Source of the DNA: Pseudenterobacter timonensis
Lineage (GTDB): Bacteria > Pseudomonadota > Gammaproteobacteria > Enterobacterales > Enterobacteriaceae
Length of the DNA stretch: 64,000 nt
NCBI RefSeq assembly: GCF_900021175.1
Contig: NZ_FCOP01000004.1
Span: forward strand, 1-64,000
Direction: 5' to 3'
The notes under the pieces were generated by a model. The model worked only from the letters and a program-made list of their open reading frames with translations, was not told where the DNA came from and made no database searches. This document shows, piece by piece, positions 33,822 through 44,055 of the stretch. Numbering within the stretch: position 1 is the stretch's first letter; each line of letters starts with the position of its first letter. The translations under genes were made by a program, and so were the position numbers.

Positions 33822-33965
33822 TTAGGAGTTGTTCCTGGATGACAGGGAAATGAGCCAGTATCTACTGGGTGTGTCCAAGGCGAATGTCCTCTTAGCGTAA
33901 TCGTGCGCGCATGTTACGCCAGCAATAACTGCGGCGTCAACACGCAACGGAACGCTGAAGGGCAT
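33822..33965 (-). CDS. corL: putative CorL-type leader peptide of corA
   Basis: A 47-codon ORF (begins MPFSVPLRVDAAVIAGV, ends ISLSSRNNS) in the corA leader, 149 nt before the corA ATG. It has a good ribosome site (GAAGG, ending 8 nt before ATG). In Salmonella, translation of corL in this position controls Rho-dependent termination within the corA leader. The frame stays open upstream into the uvrD 3' end, but only the ATG at 33965 has a ribosome site. Identification rests on position and ribosome site, not on a checked alignment. Confidence 0.6.
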   Translation of the reverse strand: MPFSVPLRVDAAVIAGVTCAHDYAKRTFALDTPSRYWLISLSSRNNS

Positions 33966-34027
33966 TAATTGACCTTCAACGTATAAGGCTAGCAGATAAT
34001 TGCAAAATAGTGATATTTTTCTGAAAG

Positions 34028-36190
34028 TTACACTGTTTCCAGCTTCGCGTAAGCCGCCACCAGCCATTTAATCCCCTGCCCCTGAAACGCCACCTGCAAA
34101 CGGCTATGCTCGCCGCTGCCTTCCAGGTTAACGATGGTACCCTCGCCGAATTTGGCATGGCGTACCCGCTGGCCGAGCTTATAGCCGGTATCGTTTTCAG
34201 AGATCGGGGCGCCCATGCGCTGATGGCTGACCGGGCGGCTGACGCTGGCACGCAGGCGAACCTCCTCAATGCACGTCTCCGGCAGCTCGCCGATAAAGCG
34301 CGACGGACGGTGATAAACCTCTTTGCCGTAGAGGCGGCGGGTTTCTGCGTAAGTTAAGGTCAGCTTCTGCATGGCGCGCGTAACGCCCACGTAGGCGAGA
34401 CGGCGCTCCTCTTCCAGACGGCCGCCCTCGTCGAGCGACATCTGACTCGGGAACATCCCCTCTTCCATCCCGACGATAAAGACCTGCGGGAATTCCAGCC
34501 CTTTCGCCGAGTGGAGGGTCATCAGCTGCACCGCATCCTGCCAGGTATCCGCCTGCCCTTCGCCCGCCTCCAGCGCGGCGTGAGAGAGAAACGCCTGCAG
34601 CGGCATCAGATCTTCATCTTCTTCGTTGTAGCTGAACTGGCGCGTGGCCGTCACCAGCTCCTCTAAGTTTTCGATACGCGTCTGGCCCTTCTCACCTTTC
34701 TCCTGCTCGTACATCATCCACAGGCCGGAATCTTTGATCACCCGGTCGGTCTGGACGTGCAGCGGCATATCGGCGGTCTCCTGCGCCAGCGCATCGACAA
34801 GTTCAATGAAACGTTGCAGCGCGCTGGCGGCGCGCCCGGCCAGCGCCTTCTCCTGCAACAGCGCGCGGCTGGCCTGCCAGAGCGTAAGCTGACGGTCACG
34901 CGACGCCTGACGTACCACGTCCAGGGTGCGATCGCCGATGCCGCGCGTCGGCGTATTCACCACGCGTTCGAACGCCGCGTCGTCGTTACGGTTGGCAATC
35001 AGGCGCAGATAGGAGAGCGCATCTTTTATTTCCTGACGTTCGAAGAAGCGCATACCGCCGTAGATGCGGTAGGGCATGCTCGCCTGCAGCAGCGCCTCTT
35101 CCAGCACACGCGACTGGGCGTTGCTGCGGTAGAGGATCGCGCAGTGTTCCAGCGCGCCGCCGTTCTCCTGCCAGGTTTTGATGCGGTTAACTACAAAGCG
35201 CGCTTCGTCGAGTTCGTTGAAAGCGCAGTAGAGGGAGATCGGCTCGCCGTCGACGCCGTCGGTCCACAGTTTTTTACCCAACCGCCCGTTATTGTGTTCA
35301 ATCAGGGCGTTAGCCGCGCTCAGAATGTTGCTGGTGGAGCGGTAATTCTGCTCCAGGCGGATGGTTTGCGCGCCGGGGAAATCGTTAAGGAAGCGCTGGA
35401 TATTCTCCACCTGCGCGCCGCGCCAGCCGTAGATGGACTGGTCGTCATCGCCTACGATCATCACCTTGCCGGTATCGCCCGCCAGCAGGCGGATCCACGC
35501 GTACTGAATGTTGTTGGTATCCTGAAATTCGTCCACCAGGATATTGGTGAAGCGCTCGCGGTAGTGCTGCAAAATGTGCGGCTTGTTGAGCCACAGCTCA
35601 TGGGCGCGCAGCAGCAGTTCGGCAAAGTCCACCAGACCGGCGCGATCGCACGCCTCCTGATAGGCCTGATAGACTTTCTGCCAGGTCTGTTCCACGGGGT
35701 TGCCGAAGCTCTGGATATGGTGCGGACGAATCCCCTCGTCCTTCTGGCCGTTGATATACCACATCGCCTGACGCGGCGGCCATTGCTTCTCGTCGAGGTT
35801 CATCGCCTTGATTAGGCGCTTCAGCAGGCGCAGCTGATCTTCGCTGTCGAGGATCTGGAAATCCTGCGGCAGGTTAGCGTCCATGTGATGCGCGCGCAGC
35901 AGGCGGTGCGCCAGACCGTGGAAGGTACCAACCCACATGCCGCCCTGGCTGGTGCCCATCAGCTGCGTGATACGGTGGCGCATCTCCGCCGCCGCTTTGT
36001 TGGTAAAGGTCACCGCCATGATGGAGTACGGCGAGCAGTTCTCCACGCTTTGCAGCCAGGCGATACGGTGCACCAGCACGCGCGTCTTACCACTGCCCGC
36101 CCCAGCCAGAATCAGCAGATTGGTGCGCGCGGCGGCAACCGCTTCGCGCTGTTTGTCATTGAGGCTGTCGAGCAGGTAAGAAACGTCCAT
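34028..36190 (-). CDS. uvrD: DNA helicase II UvrD
   Basis: SF1 3'-5' helicase for nucleotide excision and mismatch repair. The start MDVSYLLDSLNDKQREA (720 residues, E. coli length) was chosen; an in-frame ATG at 36223 would add 11 residues that run into a REP-bearing leader. Walker A GAGSGKT (30-36), DEFQDTN, GDDDQSIYGWRG, the QNYRST motif and VGVTRAM are present. The C-terminal RNA polymerase-binding region (GYKLGQRVRHAKFGEG) is intact. Confidence 0.98.
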   Translation of the reverse strand: MDVSYLLDSLNDKQREAVAAARTNLLILAGAGSGKTRVLVHRIAWLQSVENCSPYSIMAVTFTNKAAAEMRHRITQLMGTSQGGMWVGTFHGLAHRLLRAHHMDANLPQDFQILDSEDQLRLLKRLIKAMNLDEKQWPPRQAMWYINGQKDEGIRPHHIQSFGNPVEQTWQKVYQAYQEACDRAGLVDFAELLLRAHELWLNKPHILQHYRERFTNILVDEFQDTNNIQYAWIRLLAGDTGKVMIVGDDDQSIYGWRGAQVENIQRFLNDFPGAQTIRLEQNYRSTSNILSAANALIEHNNGRLGKKLWTDGVDGEPISLYCAFNELDEARFVVNRIKTWQENGGALEHCAILYRSNAQSRVLEEALLQASMPYRIYGGMRFFERQEIKDALSYLRLIANRNDDAAFERVVNTPTRGIGDRTLDVVRQASRDRQLTLWQASRALLQEKALAGRAASALQRFIELVDALAQETADMPLHVQTDRVIKDSGLWMMYEQEKGEKGQTRIENLEELVTATRQFSYNEEDEDLMPLQAFLSHAALEAGEGQADTWQDAVQLMTLHSAKGLEFPQVFIVGMEEGMFPSQMSLDEGGRLEEERRLAYVGVTRAMQKLTLTYAETRRLYGKEVYHRPSRFIGELPETCIEEVRLRASVSRPVSHQRMGAPISENDTGYKLGQRVRHAKFGEGTIVNLEGSGEHSRLQVAFQGQGIKWLVAAYAKLETV

Positions 36191-36226
36191 TGGCACCGTC
36201 ACATAGTCTTCAGAAACAGGCAAAAC

Positions 36227-36253
36227 GCCGGATGGCGCTTCGCTTACCGGGGC
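36227..36253. repeat. single REP element in the uvrD leader
   Basis: The GCCGGATGGCGCTTCGCTTACCGGGGC-type palindromic unit lies between the LexA-like box and the uvrD start codon, 36 nt before the ATG. It would be in the 5' UTR of uvrD if transcription starts near the LexA box, an uncommon place for a REP. Confidence 0.75.
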
Positions 36254-36268
36254 GGTAACTGCAAAACC

Positions 36269-36284
36269 CTGGTAATTTATACAA
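36269..36284 (-). promoter_or_regulatory. LexA (SOS) box upstream of uvrD
   Basis: On the coding strand TTGTATAAATTACCAG aligns with the E. coli uvrD SOS box (CTGTATATATACCCAG) at 12 of 16 positions and keeps the right CAG half. The left half is TTG instead of CTG, so affinity may be reduced. It lies between yigB and uvrD, as expected for LexA control. Confidence 0.65.
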
Positions 36285-36296
36285 TATTGCTGGTGA

Positions 36297-37013
36297 TTAT
36301 ATCAGCGAGGTCAGAGATGCCAACCGCGAAATTTCAACGTGCGGCAGCAGGCGGCTGTCGAGGGTTTGCATCAGGTCGGCGCTGGCCGGTTTGATCCAGC
36401 AGGCCTGCATGCCGCAGCGGATAGCCCCCGCCACGTCGGTTGTCAGGTCATCTCCCACATGCAGGATCTCCCCTGTCGGCAGGTTAAGTTTTTCCGCCGC
36501 CAGATGGTACATATCGTTAAACGGCTTGGAGCGACCGTGGGGGCCGGCGCGCAGCACAAACTGAAAATAGTCTCCTAAACCAAACAGTTCCGGCTGAGCG
36601 TTGCCGTTGGTGATCGCCACCAGCGGCCATTTTTCGGCAAGCTTCGCCAGCGTCTCATGGGTCTCCTGAGGTACGTCGATGCGGCTGCGCCATTTGGCGA
36701 AGTTTTCCATCGCCGCCGCCGCGCCGATAGCCGCCTCTTCCGCGCTTAATCCCGCATCCCGCATCGCCTGCTCTATCGCCCGGCGCCGCCACTCGGTCAC
36801 GTCATGGTAAATCTCCGGCTCCGATGCCCGCAGCGCCTGGCGCAGCTTCTGAAAGTCGGCGGTCTGTAGCGCGCTCAGGGAAGGGTGGTAGTTCTGCACA
36901 AACGCCAGCGACTCCTGCTCGGTGCGCAGGATCACCGGACGGTTATCATACAGGGTGTCATCAAGATCAAACGTCAGGGCGGAGATCGCCCCCAGTGGAC
37001 GGTAAAAACGCAT
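36297..37013 (-). CDS. yigB: FMN phosphatase YigB (HAD family)
   Basis: HAD-superfamily phosphatase implicated in dephosphorylating FMN to riboflavin. The 238-residue product has motif [10 protein letters not shown] (16-24), motif II ITNGNA and motif [15 protein letters not shown]. Its start overlaps the xerC stop by one base (TAATG or TGATG type). It is the last gene before the uvrD promoter in the dapF-yigA-xerC-yigB-uvrD run. Confidence 0.95.
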   Translation of the reverse strand: MRFYRPLGAISALTFDLDDTLYDNRPVILRTEQESLAFVQNYHPSLSALQTADFQKLRQALRASEPEIYHDVTEWRRRAIEQAMRDAGLSAEEAAIGAAAAMENFAKWRSRIDVPQETHETLAKLAEKWPLVAITNGNAQPELFGLGDYFQFVLRAGPHGRSKPFNDMYHLAAEKLNLPTGEILHVGDDLTTDVAGAIRCGMQACWIKPASADLMQTLDSRLLPHVEISRLASLTSLI

Positions 37014-37915
37014 TATTTCCCCCGTTTGGCGCGCGGGTGCGCCGAGTCATACACCGAGGCCAGGTGTTGAAAGTCTAAATGGGTATAGATTTGGGTGGTG
37101 GAGAGGTTGGCGTGACCGAGGAGTTCCTGCACACCGCGCAGATCGCCGCTCGATTCCAGCATGTGCGTGGCAAAGGAGTGGCGCAGCTTGTGCGGGTGCA
37201 CGTGGCTGTTAAGCCCCTGCTTAATGCCCCACTCGGCAAAACGTTTCTGCACGTTACGCGCGGAGATCCGCTTGCCGAGCTTCGACAGGAAGAGCGCCTC
37301 TTCTTCAGCGCTAAACAGTCCGCGCAGGTCGAGCCAGTGTTCAATCCACACCACCGCGTTACGGCCGATAGGCAGGCGCCGCTCTTTGCTGCCCTTGCCC
37401 ATTACCCATACTTCGCCGGTATCAAGATCGAGATGCTTCAGGTCGAGATTCACCAGTTCGGAGAGACGCAGCCCCGCGCCGTACATCACCTCCAGCATCG
37501 CCCGATCGCGCACGGCCAGTGGATCGTTAAGATCGATATCCAGCAGGCGGTTAACATCGTCGACATCAATATTTTTCGGCAGATGACGCGGTGCTTTCGG
37601 CGTCGCGATGCCTTTTGCCGGGTTCGCCTTCAGCTCGCCCTGACTCACCAGCCAGTCGAAGAAGCTGCGCAGCGCGGAGAGCCTGAGCGCCAGGCTCGCC
37701 GGGCCAAGCCCCTTGCGACGGCTACGTACCACGATACCGCGCACGGCGGCGGCATCACACTGCTGCCAGCTTTTCAGCCCCGTCTCTTCCACAATCTCCA
37801 TGATGGCGTCGAGCTGGCGCTGGTAGTTGAGCAGCGTGATCGGGCTAAGCTGGCGCTCCACGCCGAGATAGCGCAGAAATCGCGTAACAAGCGTGGCGAG
37901 CGGCGCGGCGGTCAT
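37013..37915 (-). CDS. xerC: site-specific tyrosine recombinase XerC
   Basis: With XerD, resolves chromosome dimers at dif. The 300-residue product has catalytic R150, K174, H242, R245, H268 and nucleophile Y277 ([13 protein letters not shown]). I chose ATG 37915 because it forms an ATGA overlap with yigA; an ATG at 37930 is also open. The N-terminal ~15 residues differ from E. coli and are two longer. It is a housekeeping recombinase, not a mobile-element integrase. Confidence 0.97.
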   Translation of the reverse strand: MTAAPLATLVTRFLRYLGVERQLSPITLLNYQRQLDAIMEIVEETGLKSWQQCDAAAVRGIVVRSRRKGLGPASLALRLSALRSFFDWLVSQGELKANPAKGIATPKAPRHLPKNIDVDDVNRLLDIDLNDPLAVRDRAMLEVMYGAGLRLSELVNLDLKHLDLDTGEVWVMGKGSKERRLPIGRNAVVWIEHWLDLRGLFSAEEEALFLSKLGKRISARNVQKRFAEWGIKQGLNSHVHPHKLRHSFATHMLESSGDLRGVQELLGHANLSTTQIYTHLDFQHLASVYDSAHPRAKRGK

Positions 37916-38619
37916 ACGCGCTCCACCCACCGTTCAAGCAGTTCCGGCAGCATCCGCGCGATTTCCTCTAACAGCTGCGTTCCCTGCCCACGCTCATAGT
38001 GATGGGCGTCGCGGCTGGTAAAAAGGATAACGCCCAGATCGCCTTCGCGTCCCATCAGCGACATCGCCACCGAGCCGATCGCCTTCGCGTCGGGCAGCAC
38101 CACCAGTAGTTCAGGCCCGTTCAGCGGCCCGAGATAATGGCGCGTCTGGCCCAGACGCTGGATGCGCAGCGGCTCAAACGCCTGGCGGCTGAGCGCCAGA
38201 TGGGTAAAACGGGAAGGTGCTCCGATGCGCCAGCGATCGGGGAAAAGCCGCAGGGTGGCCCCCGCCAGCCCCAGATCCCGCGCCCAGCGGTTCAGCCGGT
38301 TGAGAAACTCCTCCAGACTCGGGGCCGAGGCCAGACGCGCCTGCAGACGCAGCAGGCGATAGAAGAGGCTTTCGTTGCTGCTGGCCTGTTCCATCAGCAG
38401 CGACATATCCTCTTCAAGCTGGCTTATCTGATTACGCGCCCGCGCCATATGCCACTCTACCAGCGACACGCTCTCCCTTACCGGATGCGGCACGCGCATC
38501 TGTTCGACCACGCGGGCGTTGCGGATAAAAAAGTCGGGATTCTTCAGCAGATAATCAACGACGGCCCGATCGTCCAGTTCCGTCCCTGCTAACAGCTCTT
38601 CTTCCCCTGGTTGCTTCAT
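37912..38619 (-). CDS. yigA: DUF484 family protein YigA
   Basis: A 235-residue GAF-like DUF484 protein of unknown function, always found next to xerC. The N-terminal helical segment has [15 protein letters not shown] (about 18-32), followed by a coiled region. A globular domain contains [25 protein letters not shown]. It overlaps dapF and xerC by 4 bp each, indicating translational coupling in one operon. Confidence 0.93.
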   Translation of the reverse strand: MKQPGEEELLAGTELDDRAVVDYLLKNPDFFIRNARVVEQMRVPHPVRESVSLVEWHMARARNQISQLEEDMSLLMEQASSNESLFYRLLRLQARLASAPSLEEFLNRLNRWARDLGLAGATLRLFPDRWRIGAPSRFTHLALSRQAFEPLRIQRLGQTRHYLGPLNGPELLVVLPDAKAIGSVAMSLMGREGDLGVILFTSRDAHHYERGQGTQLLEEIARMLPELLERWVERV

Positions 38620-39440
38620 AGATGAATAAACCCGTCATAAACATGTGCCGCCGGGCCGGTCATAAACAGTGGCTGTCCCGGACCTTTCCAGGCGATATCA
38701 AGCCGGCCGCCTGGAAGCTCCACGCGCACCTCTTCCGCCAGTAAGCCTTGCGAAATGCCCACCGCGACGGCGGCGCACGCGCCGCTGCCACAGGCCTGCG
38801 TCTCACCCGCGCCACGCTCGTAGACGCGCAGGCGAATATGATCGCGCTTCACCACCTGCATAAAGCCGATATTGGCACGTTCAGGAAAGCGCTCATGGCT
38901 CTCCAGCACCGGCCCCAGCGTCTCTACCGCGGCGGTTTCAACATCCTCCACCTGAATTACACAGTGGGGATTGCCCATTGAGACGACGCCGCACAAGACT
39001 GTCTGCTCCGCCGCGCGCATGATATAGGTCTTTTCCGCTTTGTTGGCGCGAAACGGCACCTGAGAGGGCTCGAAATTGGGCTCGCCCATATTCACGCGAA
39101 CCAGTTCATCCTCGTTCACGGTGAGCACCATGCGTCCATTAGCCGTACTGACGCGAATGTCGCGCTTGTTGGTTAACCCTTTGAGCCGCACAAAGCGGGC
39201 GAAGCAGCGGGCGCCGTTACCGCACTGCGAGACTTCGCTGCCGTCGGCGTTGAAAATGCGGTAGTGAAAATCGAGATCGGGATCGTAGGGCGGCTCGACC
39301 ACCAGCAGCTGGTCAAAGCCGACCCCCAGGTGCCTGTCCGCCAGGCGACGGATCAGCTCCGGCGAAAAGAAGACATTCTGCGTTACCGCGTCGACGACCA
39401 TAAAATCGTTGCCAAGGCCATGCATTTTAGAGAACTGCAT
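38616..39440 (-). CDS. dapF: diaminopimelate epimerase
   Basis: PLP-independent racemase converting LL- to meso-diaminopimelate for lysine and peptidoglycan. The 274-residue product has the two catalytic cysteines C73 (SQCGNGARC) and C217 (TQACGSGAC). It lies 34 nt downstream of lptM and overlaps yigA by 4 bp. Confidence 0.98.
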   Translation of the reverse strand: MQFSKMHGLGNDFMVVDAVTQNVFFSPELIRRLADRHLGVGFDQLLVVEPPYDPDLDFHYRIFNADGSEVSQCGNGARCFARFVRLKGLTNKRDIRVSTANGRMVLTVNEDELVRVNMGEPNFEPSQVPFRANKAEKTYIMRAAEQTVLCGVVSMGNPHCVIQVEDVETAAVETLGPVLESHERFPERANIGFMQVVKRDHIRLRVYERGAGETQACGSGACAAVAVGISQGLLAEEVRVELPGGRLDIAWKGPGQPLFMTGPAAHVYDGFIHL

Positions 39441-39474
39441 TATCTACTCCAGTACGCGGTTCAGACAGTGTCGA

Positions 39475-39678
39475 TCAGAAATTCACCTGGCTTGGGCCAC
39501 CATCGTTGCCACGATCGTTGGTGACGGGCGTTGTGGACTCAATGCCGGTATCCACCGGTTTGGTTGGCGGCGGCGCGCTTTTATCCTCAGGCGGAAAGTA
39601 GAGCGGCCCTTTCAGTCCACAGCCCGTAAGGCTGAACAGCGTCACGAGAACAGCAAGCGTTCGAAAAACGTTTTTCAT
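39475..39678 (-). CDS. lptM: small lipoprotein LptM (YifL)
   Basis: A 67-residue outer-membrane lipoprotein; in E. coli LptM (YifL) binds and helps oxidative maturation of LptD in the LptDE translocon. The signal peptide has lipobox LTGC with C20, followed by GLKGPLYFPPEDK. I chose ATG 39678; an in-frame ATG at 39732 would add 18 residues before a normal signal peptide. It leads the dapF operon and diverges from cyaY. Confidence 0.94.
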   Translation of the reverse strand: MKNVFRTLAVLVTLFSLTGCGLKGPLYFPPEDKSAPPPTKPVDTGIESTTPVTNDRGNDGGPSQVNF

Positions 39679-39814
39679 TATTTGGTTGCCCGTCGATTCA
39701 AATCTTTTTTCTATCATCGCAGGAGAAGACACAAAAGCAAGAGTTTGCCGCTTTCCTGCAATGGGAATTATTTAGCGTTATACTGCCGCCATCACGAAAA
39801 ACAGGAATACCATC

Positions 39815-40135
39815 ATGAACGACAGTGAATTTCATCGCATTGCCGACACCCTCTGGCAGACCATCGAAGAACGTCTGGACGACCGTGACGGCGACAGCGA
39901 TATCGATTGTGAAATCAACGGCGGCGTGCTGACCTTAAGCTTCGAGAACGGCAGCAAAATTATTATTAACCGCCAGGAGCCGCTGCATCAGGTGTGGCTG
40001 GCGACCCGACAGGGCGGCTACCATTTCGACCTGAAAGGCGACGAATGGATTTGCGATCGCAGCGGAGAGAACTTCTGGGATCTGCTGGAACAGGCGGCGA
40101 CCGCGCAGGCGGGCGAAGAGGTGAGTTTCCGCTAG
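39815..40135 (+). CDS. cyaY: iron-sulfur cluster assembly protein CyaY (frataxin)
   Basis: Bacterial frataxin, an iron-binding regulator of IscS-dependent Fe-S assembly. The 106-residue product begins [19 protein letters not shown] with the acidic first helix ([12 protein letters not shown]). The beta-sheet core contains [22 protein letters not shown] and the [16 protein letters not shown] motif. Convergent with cyaA across a REP pair. Confidence 0.97.
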   Translation: MNDSEFHRIADTLWQTIEERLDDRDGDSDIDCEINGGVLTLSFENGSKIIINRQEPLHQVWLATRQGGYHFDLKGDEWICDRSGENFWDLLEQAATAQAGEEVSFR

Positions 40136-40143
40136 GATCTTTT

Positions 40144-40217
40144 GCCGGATGGCGCTGCGCTTATCCGGCCTACGGTTCGAGCTGCGACAGGCCCGGCAGG
40201 CGTAGCCGCCCCCGGGC
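40144..40217. repeat. REP pair (BIME) between cyaY and cyaA
   Basis: A direct REP (40144-40173, GCCGGATGGCGCTGCGCTTA...) and an inverted REP (40191-40217) lie in the 89-bp space between the convergent genes cyaY and cyaA. Confidence 0.9.
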
Positions 40218-40224
40218 AAAAGGT

Positions 40225-42768
40225 TCAGGAGAAATACTGCTGCAGTAGCGGCGCGGTTTCCTGGTTAGCGGGCACGGCAGGAGTAATCGCCTGCGTGCGG
40301 AACGGAATCACCTGCGCGCGGCCATCCACCTTCACAATCTGGTAGAACTGCGGCAGGTTAAAGTTGATAAAGCTCGAGCCGTAGGTAAACCGGTCGTGCG
40401 AGGAGGAGTAGAAGCGGCTGACGTCGCGCACCAGCTCCTCTTTGCTGCCTTCGCAGTGGTGATAGACCTCTGCCCTGTTAGTCTCATCCAGAATGTAGAT
40501 GTTGAAACCGGCATCGTCCCCGGACTCTTCAAAGAAGAACTGAATAATCCCTTCGCTGGCAAAGCCATCCACCACCGGCGGCAGCTTAACGTGGTTGGTC
40601 TCCACCTGCACCGACAGGCCATGCAGCTTGTTATGAGAAATGGCCCCGTAAAATTCGATCGCGTTTTCCAGCTTCTGCACCGACACGTTGAGGCGCTCGA
40701 AGAACAGCCCCCAGGTCTGGCCGGAGACGCGCAGCGCTTTAAAGCGGCCGGTTTCCTGACGGGTACTGGAGAGACGCAGCTCGATACACTCCGACACCAG
40801 CTGCTGCACACGGGTACGGATCAGGCCGCGCAGATGCTGGCTGTAGCAGAACACCTCCACGCTGTCCGGCGGCGCGGCGTCCTGGTGCATCTTACCGAGG
40901 ATGGTTTTCAGCGCCTCGATCATCGCCTGCTCGCCGTTAAAGTGCAGGGTACGCACCTCGTTCCACGAGTTGCGATAGAGCAGATCGACGCTCCCCACCA
41001 GGCAGTTTTGCTGCTCGCCAAAGCTAAAGACATCCAGCTTGCGGAAGTCAAAATGGACCACCTGATTGCGGAAGGCCGCCGTCGGGTCGTACTCAAGGTT
41101 GACGATAATCGCCAGATGGCGAATTTCACACGGGCTGTAGAGCGCTTTCGGCGTCGGCGCGGGCAGGCGCAGCGGGAAGTGGCTCGACACGTCCGCCACC
41201 ATCTCCTGCAGTTTGGCCAGGTCGACGACGTCGTTACCCTTGATAAACAACCGCGTGCGAGAGGTCAGCAGGCCGTTAAACCAGGCCCAGGCCACCAGCT
41301 TGTTGAGATAGCGGTTATATTCCAGCGGCTGATGGCTGATGATCGAATCCATGCTCGGCGCACGGTTGTAGAGATACCACCCGGTGCGGTTGGCGCGGCC
41401 CGGCGGTACATAGATAAAGGTCAGGTTCGGTTCGGAGAGGTCCGGCGAAATCTGCGGGTTCACCAGAGTGACTTTACCCGGCAGCGCTTCAAACGCGGCG
41501 TAGAGTTTACGGGTCAGAACGCCGATATCCTGCGGGCTGGCGGAGACGCTGAGGTTGTTACGGCGCGCGAAGCGGATCAGGTTACGGTAGCTCTGCATCA
41601 TCGCGTCGAGCAGTTCGTTATGCGCCTCGCGCACCTGGTCTATCTTCCAGTTGGCGCGGTTGTCGAGCATTGCCAGACGCGCCTCGTCCCATCCCCACTC
41701 TTTGACTAACTGACTGACTACCTCGCGACGCCAGCCTACGCAGGCGCGTTCGCGGCTGAGCTTCTCGCACACTTTGAGGTAGAAACAGCGGCGCACCAGA
41801 TCAAGACGCGTCTCGTCATCGATCGCCTTCAGGTACTCGGTGACGCGCTCAAGCATCATGCAGTAAGCGTCAAGCCCGAAGGAGACAATCTCTCCGTCGT
41901 GCAGGCGCTGTTTGATATCTTTCGCCAGCAGGCGCGGCGTGGGGTATTCCCAGGAGTATGCTTCCAGCAGCAGCGTTTTCAGCACCGCTTTATAGGGGGA
42001 ATCGATACTTTTATAGAGCTGCCAGAGACTCGCACCGAAATACTCTTCGGCGGAGAGGGAGCTTAAGCCGCCCAGATCGAGCCATTCGTTAGGGGTCAGC
42101 ACGCCGCGCGCGTAGAGTGACATCACATAATCGTCGTAATGTTCCTCTTCTTCGCACGGCACCATATTCCACAGAATACGCTTACCGGCCAGACGCACGG
42201 CGGTACGATAAAATTCATCCAGCAGCAGGATGTGCTGGGTTGAACCGCAGTCTTCTCCACCAAGGCTGCCGCTTTCGTTATGGCGGAAGCGGTTTTCATC
42301 GATCAGGAAGAAGCTGACTTCAACGCCAAGCGAGGCTGCCCAGCTCTCAAGCAGGCTGCATTTACGCTGCAGCAGCTGACGTTCTTCATTATCGAGCCAG
42401 GCCTGATGACAGACCCAGATATCGAGATCGGAAGAGCAGCTTTGCCCTACCGACGAGGTACTGCCCATAGAGTAGACGCCGGTAATGGGCAGTTCACCCT
42501 TCGGCGACTCCTGGGGCGGCATGCCGCGATAGAGTTCGAGTTCCTGCAGATAATGCTGTTGTGTTTCATCAGGCGTGAAAAGGCAGATGCCTCTGGGAAC
42601 GTTACCGTCAAGGTAGCCAGGCATCAGCGGGTGGTGATAGTGCAGTAATGTTGGCAGCAGACTGTAAACCTGCTGGAAAGCAGGGCCCATAGCAGCCAGC
42701 GCGCGATCGACACGCAGCTGATTAATGGCATCCAGTCTCTGTTTCAGAGTCTCAATATAGAGGTACAA
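40225..42768 (-). CDS. cyaA: adenylate cyclase, class I
   Basis: Makes cAMP for CRP; class I enzyme with an N-terminal catalytic nucleotidyltransferase-like domain. The motif [20 protein letters not shown] (about 101-120) contains the Asp pair. The C-terminal regulatory half responds to EIIA-Glc. The 847-residue product starts at UUG ([10 protein letters not shown]), as in E. coli, with AGGCG 8 nt upstream; the poor start limits translation. The nearby ATG is out of frame. Diverges from hemC. Confidence 0.97.
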   Translation of the reverse strand: MYLYIETLKQRLDAINQLRVDRALAAMGPAFQQVYSLLPTLLHYHHPLMPGYLDGNVPRGICLFTPDETQQHYLQELELYRGMPPQESPKGELPITGVYSMGSTSSVGQSCSSDLDIWVCHQAWLDNEERQLLQRKCSLLESWAASLGVEVSFFLIDENRFRHNESGSLGGEDCGSTQHILLLDEFYRTAVRLAGKRILWNMVPCEEEEHYDDYVMSLYARGVLTPNEWLDLGGLSSLSAEEYFGASLWQLYKSIDSPYKAVLKTLLLEAYSWEYPTPRLLAKDIKQRLHDGEIVSFGLDAYCMMLERVTEYLKAIDDETRLDLVRRCFYLKVCEKLSRERACVGWRREVVSQLVKEWGWDEARLAMLDNRANWKIDQVREAHNELLDAMMQSYRNLIRFARRNNLSVSASPQDIGVLTRKLYAAFEALPGKVTLVNPQISPDLSEPNLTFIYVPPGRANRTGWYLYNRAPSMDSIISHQPLEYNRYLNKLVAWAWFNGLLTSRTRLFIKGNDVVDLAKLQEMVADVSSHFPLRLPAPTPKALYSPCEIRHLAIIVNLEYDPTAAFRNQVVHFDFRKLDVFSFGEQQNCLVGSVDLLYRNSWNEVRTLHFNGEQAMIEALKTILGKMHQDAAPPDSVEVFCYSQHLRGLIRTRVQQLVSECIELRLSSTRQETGRFKALRVSGQTWGLFFERLNVSVQKLENAIEFYGAISHNKLHGLSVQVETNHVKLPPVVDGFASEGIIQFFFEESGDDAGFNIYILDETNRAEVYHHCEGSKEELVRDVSRFYSSSHDRFTYGSSFINFNLPQFYQIVKVDGRAQVIPFRTQAITPAVPANQETAPLLQQYFS

Positions 42769-42905
42769 GACATATCGCCTGATGTTTCCGGGCAGCGCTA
42801 CCGTTTAATGACGCGAAAGGTGGCGGGCCCGCAGTATTTCAAAAATAGCCGTAACCCTTTTCGTCCTTATCTTTGTCATGGCGCAGACGAAAAAATGGTC
42901 TAAAA

Positions 42906-42921
42906 CGTGATCAATTTAACA
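42906..42921. promoter_or_regulatory. CRP site in the cyaA-hemC intergenic region
   Basis: On the minus strand TGTTA-N6-TCACG (TGTTAAATTGATCACG) matches the E. coli cyaA CRP site, at which cAMP-CRP represses the main cyaA promoter. Apart from this site and promoters that I cannot assign confidently, nothing else was recognised in 42769-43113. Confidence 0.75.
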
Positions 42922-43113
42922 CCTTGCAGATTGACCGTAAAGAAAGATGCGCTACCTGTAAGTGTAGCACCGTTCTGTACGTATAAATTCCCGCATACGG
43001 CAAGGAGCGCTTTGCGTTCCGTCCTGTCCCGCGTGCCATCATCGACCGTAAAACTGACATCCCGGAGACAACAATGTTAGGATGGTCAGCGACTGATAAT
43101 GACGGTAACAAGC

Positions 43114-44055
43114 ATGTTAGACAAGGTTTTAAGAATTGCCACACGCCAAAGCCCTCTTGCGCTCTGGCAGGCACATTATGTTAAGGAACGCCTCGAGGCG
43201 TGCCATGCCGGCCTGCGCGTCGAGCTGGTGCCAATGGTGACGCGTGGCGACGTGATCCTTGATACGCCGCTGGCGAAGGTGGGCGGAAAAGGGCTGTTTG
43301 TTAAAGAGCTGGAGATGGCGCTACTGGAAAACCGCGCCGATATCGCCGTACATTCCATGAAGGATGTCCCGGTGGAGTTCCCGCAGGGGCTGGGGCTGGT
43401 GACCATCTGCGAGCGCGACGATCCGCGTGATGCCTTCGTGTCGAATAAATATGACTCGCTTGACGCGTTGCCCGCAGGCAGCGTGGTTGGCACGTCAAGT
43501 TTACGCCGCCAGTGCCAGCTGGCCGCCCGCCGCCCGGATCTGGAGATTCGTTCCCTGCGCGGTAACGTGGGCACCCGCCTGGGCAAGCTTGATAACGGCG
43601 AGTATGACGCCATTATTCTGGCGGTCGCGGGTCTTAAGCGCCTCGATCTGGAGTCGCGCATTCGGCTGGCGTTGCCGCCGGAACTCTCTTTACCCGCCGT
43701 AGGCCAGGGCGCGGTGGGGATCGAATGCCGTCTCAACGACCTGCGCACCCGCGAACTGCTGGCACCGCTGAACCATGAAGAGACCGCGATTCGCGTTAAA
43801 GCGGAGCGCGCGATGAATACCCGCCTCGAGGGAGGCTGTCAGGTGCCGATTGGCAGCTATGCTGAATTAACCGAGGGCGAACTGTGGCTTCGCGCGCTGG
43901 TCGGCGCGCCGGACGGCTCGCAGATGGTCCGCGGTGAACGGCGAGGCCCGCCGCATGAGGCGGAAAGCCTCGGTATCTCGCTGGCGGAGGAGCTACTTAA
44001 CAATGGCGCCCGCGAAATTCTGGCAGAGGTTTATCAGGGAGAACCCCCGGCATGA
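43114..44055 (+). CDS. hemC: hydroxymethylbilane synthase (porphobilinogen deaminase)
   Basis: Polymerises four porphobilinogen units to hydroxymethylbilane. The 313-residue product starts [20 protein letters not shown]; an in-frame ATG 15 nt upstream is not conserved. The dipyrromethane cofactor attaches at C242 ([10 protein letters not shown]), and D84-region SMKDVP is present. First gene of hemCDXY; overlaps hemD by 4 bp. Confidence 0.97.
   Translation: MLDKVLRIATRQSPLALWQAHYVKERLEACHAGLRVELVPMVTRGDVILDTPLAKVGGKGLFVKELEMALLENRADIAVHSMKDVPVEFPQGLGLVTICERDDPRDAFVSNKYDSLDALPAGSVVGTSSLRRQCQLAARRPDLEIRSLRGNVGTRLGKLDNGEYDAIILAVAGLKRLDLESRIRLALPPELSLPAVGQGAVGIECRLNDLRTRELLAPLNHEETAIRVKAERAMNTRLEGGCQVPIGSYAELTEGELWLRALVGAPDGSQMVRGERRGPPHEAESLGISLAEELLNNGAREILAEVYQGEPPA

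Noticed and set aside
34757-35815. A 352-codon plus-strand ORF antisense to uvrD
   Set aside because: Shadow frame; uvrD motifs on the opposite strand are complete.
37013-37915. Tyrosine recombinase as a mark of a mobile element
   Set aside because: It is XerC in its usual dapF-yigA-xerC-yigB operon, a housekeeping gene.
40396-41709. A 437-codon plus-strand ORF antisense to cyaA
   Set aside because: High-GC codon usage commonly leaves long antisense frames; composition is low-complexity Gln/Arg/His-rich and cyaA is full length on the other strand.
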